Assembly (NCBI GenBank): GCA_938036835.1 | Contig: CALHWB010000008.1 | Location: forward strand, 1-6,975 | Source: an uncultured Propionibacterium sp. | GTDB taxonomy: Bacteria; Actinomycetota; Actinomycetes; Propionibacteriales; Propionibacteriaceae | DNA: 6,975 bases | Reading direction: 5' to 3' | In this document: piece after piece, positions 1 to 5,613 of the stretch | Layout: each line of letters opens with the position of its first letter | Position numbering within the stretch: the first letter of the stretch is position 1 | The notes under the pieces: generated by a model | Seen by the model: only the letters and a program-made list of their open reading frames with translations | Database searches by the model: none | Told to the model about the DNA's origin: nothing | Position numbers and translations under genes: made by a program

Positions 1-30
1 GCCGACGGCCGCGGGGCAGCCAGTGGGCCG

Positions 31-81
31 CCGGCGGGCCGGGCCTGCCCTCACGACGCGGCCGGGTGACCTGCCCGCCGG
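31..81 (-). terminator. Possible stem-loop after the operon's last visible gene
   Basis: Plus-strand bases 31-39 (CCGGCGGGC) and 73-81 (GCCCGCCGG) are perfect inverted repeats, with the second arm starting directly after the stop of the LysM-BTAD gene. The 33-base spacer is long and there is no T-run, so it is not a classic terminator, and in such GC-rich DNA it may be chance. A GTG at 54 opens a frame to the window edge with no ribosome-binding site, so this stretch could instead be the start of another gene. Confidence 0.2.
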
Positions 82-2760
82 TCAGGCCCGCCGCAACCGG
101 ACGCGGCCCTCAACCACCTCCTGGAGCAGACTGACCACCTCCTCGCTGAGATCCACCCCCAGGTTGCGCGCCGTCCGGGTGAGGTGCAGCACCAGCCGAT
201 CCACCTCGTTGGGGTCGTCCCGCAGGTGCGCGACGCGAATCCGCAACGCCATCAGCAAGGTGTCGTCCGGGTTGGCGGCCTCGGCGCGAGAGATCGCCCA
301 GGCCGCGCGGGTCACATCGCCTCGGTCCAGCCCGCGGCGGGCCAGCACGACCGCGGCATCGCGAATGGTGGCGGTCATGTCGGCCCGCAGCTGCTCGGCC
401 CAGCGCCATTGGCCCGGCGCCACGTCGGCCAGCGGCGACCCGCGAACCAGCGCCAAAGCCGATATCAACGCCTCATCGCCGGCCCGGTTGGCCCCGCCGT
501 GCAGATAGGTCTGCAGCCGTTCCCAGTCTGAGGTGATCCCGGCGTGCAATTCGATGCGCCCGGAATAGGCGTCCGGTAGATAGGCCGAGCCGTCGGGTGC
601 CTGCCCGAGCCAACTCCGCAATCGGCTCATATTGGATCGGCGGGTGGTTTCGGCCACCATCAGGGCCTCGGCCATCTCCGAGGGCCGCCGGCCGGGGTTC
701 TCCAACAGCCAGGCACAGTATTCGGCGCACTGCTTGACCGACCGGCTCGGCATGGTTCCCCGGGCGCCAACCAATTCCACCGGCCCCAGCAGCAGCAACA
801 CCGGGTGGTCACCGTCAACCGAGCTGATCATCGGCAGTTCCTCCGCGACAGGAAGTAGCACGACCGGCCGCGATTCGACGGGCTGGTCGGTTTCGGGCTG
901 GTCAGCCCACCAGGGGGCCGGTGGGTATCCGGTGGCACCGGCGGTTTCGAACAGATCGGCCAGCACCCGGCGGGCCGGCAGCTCCACCAGATGCGGGACG
1001 AACCATTCCCCGGAGCCGGCCATCCGGGCGGATCCCTCGGCGACCTCGAATTCGATCTCGGCACCGGGCAGCGGACCGCAGGCCAGCACCGTCAGGCCGA
1101 GTTCGGCGAGATCGCTGGGCAGTTCCCCCGGCGGGGTGTCCGGGAGCAGCAGGATGGTCGGCGCCCAGGCGGCACCCAGCTCCGGGTCGCCGCGCAACCG
1201 CACCAGGTCGGCACCGGGCGGCCGCCCGGCCCGCCGTTCGGCGGCCAACCCGGCCAGTTGCTTCAGGCCCGCCGCCGGGGACGGGCAGGTCACCAGCCGG
1301 GGATCGTCCAGGCTGGCGAGCCAGGCAAAGCAAGGCCCGGCGGCGAGCACCGTCAGATCGGCCTCCGGATACGCCGAGGTCAGCGACAACACCATGGCGG
1401 TGGCCATCGACACCGCCGCATCGTCCGGGCTGCACAGGCTGATGGTGGCGTGCGCGGTGGGGTCGTAGCCGACCGGTTCCCCCGCGCGCATGCCGATCGG
1501 AACCCAACCGAACCGGCCGGCCGCCGCCCCGGATGGCGCCGGTACCCCGGCCGGCTGCGCCGCGGGATCCCCGGCGGAGCCGCCGGGGTGGAGCACCGCG
1601 GCCAGTATCGCGCCGGCCCGGGCCGCCGTTTCGCCCAGCGGCGGCAGCCGGCGGCCCAGGGGACGCACCGCCTGCTGCTGCCGGCGCCGCAGAGCGAAGG
1701 CCGTGGCCAGGCCGGCGCTCAACGTCAACCCCAGGCTGGTGGGCAGCGCAGGCACCCAGCTGTTGGCCGCGGCGGGCGACTCGCTGGCCAGCTCCGCCGG
1801 CTCCTCGGGTGGTGTCGCCGGGGCCGGGCAACCGTCGAAAAGCGCAGCATTCTCGCCGGCCGGCCGGTGGTCTGCGCCGAGAGGAGTCTGGGATGGGCTG
1901 TCGGTGCCGGCCGGGCCCCGGCCGGGATCCGGGCCATCGGCCGGGTTCGTCCCGGCGGTGGCCGGGCCGGGCAACCGCAGCCGCCAACCGATGTCGATGG
2001 CATCCGGGTCGGCGATCAACGACCGGTTGGCGTCCAGCAGCTCCGGCCAGCGGCCGGCATCGCCGAGATGCTGGGCCGCCAGCGCACTCAGGGTATCTCC
2101 GGCAGCCACCTCGACCATCTGGGCGGCCGGCTGGTTGCCGGTCGCCCCCGGAATGTGCAGGACCATGCCCGGTTGCAGCACCTGGGTGGCGTCCAGCAGC
2201 ACGGTGTCGTTGGCGGCTAGGATCTCCCGCCACCGGCTGCCATCGCCCAGGTAGCGTTCGGCCAGCGTCCACAGGTCGTCGCCGGGCACCACCCGATGGG
2301 TGATCCCGGATTCCGCCGGCCGTTCGACGGTCTCGTCGGCGGGGCTGGCCGGGGCGCCGGTACGGATCGGTGAGCCGGTCTCCGGCCCGCCATACGTGTT
2401 TGCCTGGGCCGGGCCGGGATCGACCGCCTGGTTGCCGAGCAGGCCAAGGATCGCCGCGATCAGCAGGGCGCTGACCGGGGAGAACATCCGGACGCCGGGC
2501 AGCCGCGGCCGCCAGCGCTGTGCGCTGAACTGGGCGATGGCCTCGCCGGCCAGGGAGCCGGCGGCCAGCAGCCAGGCGACCCAGCCGATGACCGTCACTA
2601 TGCCCAGCACCAGCGAGCCGTCCGCGGCCGAACTCAGCAGCTGGGCGCCGCCGAGCCGGGTTAGCGCGTCCAGCCGGCCGAAACCGATCAGCGCCCAGGG
2701 GCCGCCGATCAGGATCGCGCCGACGGCGAACAGGGCGGCGACACCGCGCAGGATTCTCAT
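82..2760 (-). CDS. Membrane-anchored LysM / winged-helix BTAD regulator
   Basis: 892-residue protein that appears to join cell-wall binding to transcription control. Three N-terminal spans lie at about 7-27, 49-72 and 92-110, with a basic cytoplasmic loop QRWRPRLPGVR (81-91). Two LysM modules follow (about 154-204 and 215-264; each has LGD..RW.E/L and an IPG/LPG end). A Pro/Ala/Gly-rich linker (265-335) leads to a fourth span (about 338-357) followed by RRRQQQAVRPLGRR. By the positive-inside rule this puts LysM outside and the rest inside. Residues about 358-650 match no domain I can name. A winged helix of the OmpR/SARP kind lies at about 655-740 (LLLLGPVELVG, then SRLRSWLGQ and YLPDAYSG), and a BTAD helical-repeat domain at about 744-882 (SDWERLQTYL onward). 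The ATG at 2760 overlaps the preceding stop (ATGA), with GGGAG 8 bases upstream. LysM-BTAD proteins are known near actinobacterial tad genes; their function is not established to my knowledge. Confidence 0.93.
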   Translation of the reverse strand: MRILRGVAALFAVGAILIGGPWALIGFGRLDALTRLGGAQLLSSAADGSLVLGIVTVIGWVAWLLAAGSLAGEAIAQFSAQRWRPRLPGVRMFSPVSALLIAAILGLLGNQAVDPGPAQANTYGGPETGSPIRTGAPASPADETVERPAESGITHRVVPGDDLWTLAERYLGDGSRWREILAANDTVLLDATQVLQPGMVLHIPGATGNQPAAQMVEVAAGDTLSALAAQHLGDAGRWPELLDANRSLIADPDAIDIGWRLRLPGPATAGTNPADGPDPGRGPAGTDSPSQTPLGADHRPAGENAALFDGCPAPATPPEEPAELASESPAAANSWVPALPTSLGLTLSAGLATAFALRRRQQQAVRPLGRRLPPLGETAARAGAILAAVLHPGGSAGDPAAQPAGVPAPSGAAAGRFGWVPIGMRAGEPVGYDPTAHATISLCSPDDAAVSMATAMVLSLTSAYPEADLTVLAAGPCFAWLASLDDPRLVTCPSPAAGLKQLAGLAAERRAGRPPGADLVRLRGDPELGAAWAPTILLLPDTPPGELPSDLAELGLTVLACGPLPGAEIEFEVAEGSARMAGSGEWFVPHLVELPARRVLADLFETAGATGYPPAPWWADQPETDQPVESRPVVLLPVAEELPMISSVDGDHPVLLLLGPVELVGARGTMPSRSVKQCAEYCAWLLENPGRRPSEMAEALMVAETTRRSNMSRLRSWLGQAPDGSAYLPDAYSGRIELHAGITSDWERLQTYLHGGANRAGDEALISALALVRGSPLADVAPGQWRWAEQLRADMTATIRDAAVVLARRGLDRGDVTRAAWAISRAEAANPDDTLLMALRIRVAHLRDDPNEVDRLVLHLTRTARNLGVDLSEEVVSLLQEVVEGRVRLRRA

Positions 2761-3188
2761 GGTTTACGCTCCCGGAAACGGTCCAGCGGCTCGCTGGCGG
2801 TGGCGGCGACGACCAACTGCCCGGGCAGGCCCGGGATGACGGCATCCGACAGGTCGAGCGGGCAGACCACCCGGACGGTGACCTGCCCGGCCGAGCCGAT
2901 CGGCAGCGCGAAGGCTGCGGTGTCGACATCGGTCTGCAAGCCGGCGCAGTGCACATCGACCGTGGCCAGGTCGCGTTCGATCGCCTCGGCCGCCTGCCGC
3001 CGGGCCACCGTGGCCGAGTTGGGGATGGTGGCTGCCCGGGCACCGGCGGCGGCCGCCTCGGCCACCTGGGCGCGCACCCAGCCGATACGCCAACCGACCA
3101 GGACGGCCGTCAACAGTAGACCGCACATCGGTATCACGATGGCCACCTCGACCGCCGCCGCACCCCGGGATCGCGTTCTGCTGGGCAT
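2757..3188 (-). CDS. TadE-like pseudopilin, canonical RGAAAVE motif
   Basis: 143-residue TadE-like protein. A short basic leader (PSRTRSRG, ending at G9) is followed by AAAVEVAIVIPMCGLLLTAV, with Glu at +5 from the Gly as in classical prepilin-like proteins. One membrane helix spans about 15-35, then a helical linker (WVRAQVAEAAAAGARAAT) and an outward-facing C-terminal domain. Cysteines C81 and C109 in that domain could form a disulfide, which is an inference. Size and layout fit a TadE/TadF minor pilin, probably a partner of the preceding TadE-like protein. The ATG at 3188 has an AAGGAG site. The stop overlaps the start of the LysM-BTAD gene as ATGA, which ties that regulator to the pilus operon. 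Confidence 0.84.
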   Translation of the reverse strand: MPSRTRSRGAAAVEVAIVIPMCGLLLTAVLVGWRIGWVRAQVAEAAAAGARAATIPNSATVARRQAAEAIERDLATVDVHCAGLQTDVDTAAFALPIGSAGQVTVRVVCPLDLSDAVIPGLPGQLVVAATASEPLDRFRERKP

Positions 3189-3189
3189 C

Positions 3190-3588
3190 TCATTGCTCCT
3201 TGACTCGGTGGGCGGTGGCCTGCACCCATGACCAGCCGGCCGGCAGCACCGTGGGCACCCGGCCGCTCACCTGCACATCGACCCCGGTGCCGTCATCGAC
3301 GATCGCCACCTGCACATCTAGCAGGCCCGCGCGTTCGGCCACCCCGGCCGCCGCGAGCCGCGCGGACGCCGCGTCCGCCTCGACGAAGGCGGCATGTTCG
3401 GCGCCGGCCATGGCCGCCTGCTGAACGGCAGAGCGGCCGGCCAGCAGCAGACCCGCCTGGATGATTCCCAGCACGGCCAGCAGCAGCACCGGGATCAGCA
3501 CGGCCCATTGGGTGGATTCGATCAGACCGCGACCGGGCCGCCGCCCGGCCGCCGGGTCACCCCAGTTCTCCAAGCCGCGCGGCGACAT
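3190..3588 (-). CDS. TadE-like pseudopilin with Gln at the conserved Glu position
   Basis: 132-residue protein with a short basic leader (1-21), then GLIESTQWAVLIPVLLLAVL entering a single membrane helix (about 28-50). A helical AGRSAVQQAAMAGAEHAA stretch (50-67) and an extracellular-type C-terminal domain rich in short beta strands follow. This is the TadE/TadF-like minor pilin plan, expected at the membrane surface as an assembly or initiation factor. Where TadE-like proteins usually have Glu before the helix it has Gln (Q27), while a Glu (E24) lies three residues earlier. The ATG at 3588 lies inside the end of the pilin gene (32-bp overlap). A TTG at codon 6 is a possible shorter start but has no ribosome-binding sequence. 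The stop is one base from the next ATG. Confidence 0.82.
   Translation of the reverse strand: MSPRGLENWGDPAAGRRPGRGLIESTQWAVLIPVLLLAVLGIIQAGLLLAGRSAVQQAAMAGAEHAAFVEADAASARLAAAGVAERAGLLDVQVAIVDDGTGVDVQVSGRVPTVLPAGWSWVQATAHRVKEQ
3196..3201 (-). promoter_or_regulatory. Shine-Dalgarno for the second TadE-like gene
   Basis: The minus strand reads AAGGAG, 7 bases before the ATG at 3188. It lies inside the last codons (Lys-Glu) of the upstream TadE-like gene, whose stop is one base before this start. It supports the chosen start and coupled re-initiation. Confidence 0.55.
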
Positions 3589-3793
3589 AGCGACCCACTA
3601 TCGTTATCACGGCAAGGGCGATGCCCACCGCACCGGTCAGCAGCACGGCATTCTCGGTGGACTGGGATAGGCCACGCTGATCGCGGCCCGCCGGGCGGTG
3701 CAGGCTGACCAGGGTGCCGACGATCCGTTCGATGAATGGGTTGCCCGCCGGCGACGAGCCGCCCGGGCGGTTGGTTTCGGGAAGGGTGGTCAT
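3557..3793 (-). CDS. Small Flp-like (type IVb) pilin candidate
   Basis: 78-residue protein with a basic, Pro/Gly-rich leader (1-41) and one hydrophobic segment (about 48-67, AVLLTGAVGIALAVITIVGR), ending in a short polar tail. The junction reads DQRGLSQSTENAVLL. This resembles the prepilin pattern of a Gly before the cut, polar residues, a Glu, then a hydrophobic helix. The Glu (E47) sits at +6 from G41 rather than the usual +5. If cut after G41, the mature protein would be only 37 residues. Position between tadC and the TadE-like genes, small size and a strong ribosome-binding site all fit a major Flp pilin. Sequence similarity to classical Flp (xxEYGL) is limited, so it could instead be an actinobacterial small Tad-locus membrane protein. 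The end overlaps the next gene by 32 bp. Confidence 0.72.
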   Translation of the reverse strand: MTTLPETNRPGGSSPAGNPFIERIVGTLVSLHRPAGRDQRGLSQSTENAVLLTGAVGIALAVITIVGRYVAARLGELG

Positions 3794-3798
3794 CTTTA

Positions 3799-3804
3799 CC
3801 TCCT
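3799..3804 (-). promoter_or_regulatory. Strong Shine-Dalgarno for the Flp-like pilin candidate
   Basis: The minus strand reads AGGAGG here, 5 bases before the ATG at 3793. It is a full match to the anti-Shine-Dalgarno core and the best such site in the window. The neighbouring genes rely on overlap and weaker G-rich sites. This fixes the pilin start and suggests the pilin is translated more strongly than the platform proteins, as expected for a structural subunit. Confidence 0.7.
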
Positions 3805-3836
3805 GGGTGAGTCGGTTGTGGGGATACCCGCCGGGA

Positions 3837-4748
3837 TCAGCCGATTCCGGCGATGTTCAGTAGCGGTGGAATCAGGAAGCTGAGTGCGAAGATGACCACC
3901 GGTATCGACATCCAGACGGTCATTCGCTCGCTGACCTGGTGGGCCGCGGTTCGTTCTCTGGTCAAATGGGCGTCGCGGAGTTCCTTGACCCGGTCGGCCA
4001 GGATCTCGGCCAGCGCCGCACCCTGCTCGTCCAGGCGCATCACATCCGCGATATCGCCGATCTGCGGCAGTTCCAGTTCGTGGGCCAGCCGATGCAGATC
4101 GGTCCACGGTGGGCGCTGTTCCAGGCGGGCCCGTTCCAGGCCCGCCCGGATGCTGACGAAGACCGGCACATCCGAGATGTGCGCGGCGGCCTCTAGCGCC
4201 TGGGTGGCGGACAGGTTGGCGAGTCTTTCCAGCACCACCAGGTCGAAGAAGGTGTTCAAGGCCTCCTCGGCGTCCGCACTGGTTTGGCGCTGTTGCCGCC
4301 GCATCGCGAGATCCGGCCACCACCAGCCCACCGCGCCGAGCACCAGCCCCAGCAGCACCGGTGCGCCCCCGCCGCCCGGCAGCAGCCCGGCCAGGCCGAG
4401 CGCCAGCAGTATCGGGGCGAACAGCCCCACCGCCGCCAGCAGCAGCTTGTGGATGAGGTAGTCGCCGATGGAGCGGCCCTGCAGCATCAGCAGCCGCGCG
4501 GTGGTGTCGGTGATGGGCAGCCTGGCGTGCTGGTAGAGCCAGGCGCCGGTGTGTTCCAGGCGAGAGTCGCGGTCGGTCACCAGTTGGGGGCCGAGTTCGG
4601 TTTCCCGCCGGGGGGCCTGGTCGTCCAGCATCGCGAAGGCGTCCGCCAGCCGGACCTCTGCCGGCCACAGTGCGACCGCCACCAGCCAGATACCTAGACA
4701 GCACATCGCGGAGCAGGTCACCGCGGTGGCGAACAGCGGATCAGCCAT
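3837..4748 (-). CDS. tadC: TadC-like inner-membrane platform protein (T2SSF family)
   Basis: 303-residue membrane protein, the second T2SSF platform subunit, predicted to pair with TadB. It has an N-terminal span (about 6-28) and a polar region (30-100) ending in the RLLMLQGRSIGDYLIHK stretch. Two spans follow (about 102-122 and 128-146), then a cytoplasmic T2SSF domain (about 155-275) with the typical EALNTFFDLVVLERLANLSA start and an ELELPQIGDIADVMRLDEQG motif (224-243). It ends with a span at about 277-298. The polar middle, with EQGAALAEILADRVKELRDAH (241-261), is the family's usual amphipathic helix. The ATG at 4748 overlaps the end of tadB by 8 bp, which supports translational coupling. 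It is followed by the only sizeable gap in the operon, before the pilin candidate. Confidence 0.88.
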   Translation of the reverse strand: MADPLFATAVTCSAMCCLGIWLVAVALWPAEVRLADAFAMLDDQAPRRETELGPQLVTDRDSRLEHTGAWLYQHARLPITDTTARLLMLQGRSIGDYLIHKLLLAAVGLFAPILLALGLAGLLPGGGGAPVLLGLVLGAVGWWWPDLAMRRQQRQTSADAEEALNTFFDLVVLERLANLSATQALEAAAHISDVPVFVSIRAGLERARLEQRPPWTDLHRLAHELELPQIGDIADVMRLDEQGAALAEILADRVKELRDAHLTRERTAAHQVSERMTVWMSIPVVIFALSFLIPPLLNIAGIG

Positions 4749-5613
4749 GGGCCACCCCCAGCGAACCGGTGTTGCGGATCAGGATGCGTTCGCGGTGGCG
4801 CGGCGCCGCCATCCGGCGTAGCGCGTACATGGCGGTCAGGTAGCCGCCGGCGAGCACGGTTGACAGGAGCTGGCCGACCGGGCTGCCGTAGGGCGCGAAA
4901 TAGTCGGGCGCGACCAGTATCGAGACGACCAGCACCACCAGGGTGATGACGGTGACCTGCCGGACCACGACCAGCGGTTTGGCGCGTTCGGCGCCGATCT
5001 CGCGCCAGGCTCGCAGCCGGTCTTGCAGGGCAGCGCTGAGCGCGTCCAGGGTGGCCGAGGCGCCCACCCCACCCCGTTCGCCGATCAGGATCAGCGCGGC
5101 CAGCACCACATCGGCGTCGGCCTGGTCGAGTTCGTCGGCCATCGCCTGGAGCGCGTCCGGTAACGGCCAGCGATCGCCTAGGCGAAGCACCAGCAGCCGG
5201 ATCGGTTCGGCCAGCGACGCCGGCACCTGCGATCTGGTGGCCCGGATGGCGTCCGGCACCGACTTGCCGGTGCCTACCGAGGCGGTCAGCAGCCGCACCC
5301 AGCGATCCAGCGCCTCAAGCAGGCGCAGTTCGGGCTGGGGGAGCGGGCCCAGCAGTTCGGGCAGCACCACCAGGGCTCCCGGAACCAGCGCCAGGGCCGG
5401 CACCGAACCGGTGAACAGCGTGGCCAGCAGGCCCAGCACGACCCCCGCGAGCAGCCGGATCCGCCTGGCCCGCGACCAGCCCCGCCACCAGCGCAGCAGC
5501 CGGTCGGGGCGCCGCCGGGGTGCCGGCGCGGGCGCCGAATGGCATCCGATCCAGGCGATGAACCCACCCAGGATGGCGAAACCGGTTGCCAGAGCGGCTA
5601 ATGTGGCGTTCAT
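4741..5613 (-). CDS. tadB: TadB-like inner-membrane platform protein (T2SSF family)
   Basis: 290-residue integral membrane protein, one of the paired platform subunits on which the CpaF ATPase acts. It has an N-terminal span (about 4-22), a basic loop (33-51), and a hydrophobic hairpin (about 52-88). A cytoplasmic T2SSF helical domain follows (about 98-215), including the LLTASVGTGKSVPDAI and RGGVGASATLDALS stretches. Two C-terminal spans follow (about 217-235 and 245-266). This is the usual TadB layout. The ATG at 5613 overlaps the cpaF stop by 4 bp, so the start is chosen on coupling; the upstream ribosome-binding sequence is weak. Its stop lies inside the tadC start region (8-bp overlap). 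Two leucines, L5 and L151, use TTA, a codon I find nowhere else in the window. TadB versus TadC naming rests on order after cpaF and on length. Confidence 0.88.
   Translation of the reverse strand: MNATLAALATGFAILGGFIAWIGCHSAPAPAPRRRPDRLLRWWRGWSRARRIRLLAGVVLGLLATLFTGSVPALALVPGALVVLPELLGPLPQPELRLLEALDRWVRLLTASVGTGKSVPDAIRATRSQVPASLAEPIRLLVLRLGDRWPLPDALQAMADELDQADADVVLAALILIGERGGVGASATLDALSAALQDRLRAWREIGAERAKPLVVVRQVTVITLVVLVVSILVAPDYFAPYGSPVGQLLSTVLAGGYLTAMYALRRMAAPRHRERILIRNTGSLGVAHG

Noticed and set aside
632..1468. Long plus-strand open frames opposite the LysM-BTAD gene (also 991-2220, 1490-2254 and 1533-2303)
   Set aside because: They lie antisense to a gene with clear domains, their translations are low-complexity Arg/Pro/Gly/Ser with no family motif, and long antisense frames are expected in GC-rich coding DNA.
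902..3043. 713-residue minus-strand open frame overlapping three genes
   Set aside because: It runs in another frame across the LysM-BTAD and TadE-like genes, is extremely Arg/Pro/Gly-rich and crosses real gene boundaries; it is a shadow.
3796..4704. 302-residue minus-strand frame overlapping tadC
   Set aside because: The adjacent frame has no membrane segments and is Arg/Gly/Pro-rich; tadC itself has the T2SSF pattern and coupled start.
5260..5283. Possible P-loop in TadB (SVGTGKS, residues 112-118)
   Set aside because: The full GxxxxGK[ST] pattern is not met (Ala at the first Gly position). The segment aligns with the usual T2SSF helix motif, so it is a coincidence.
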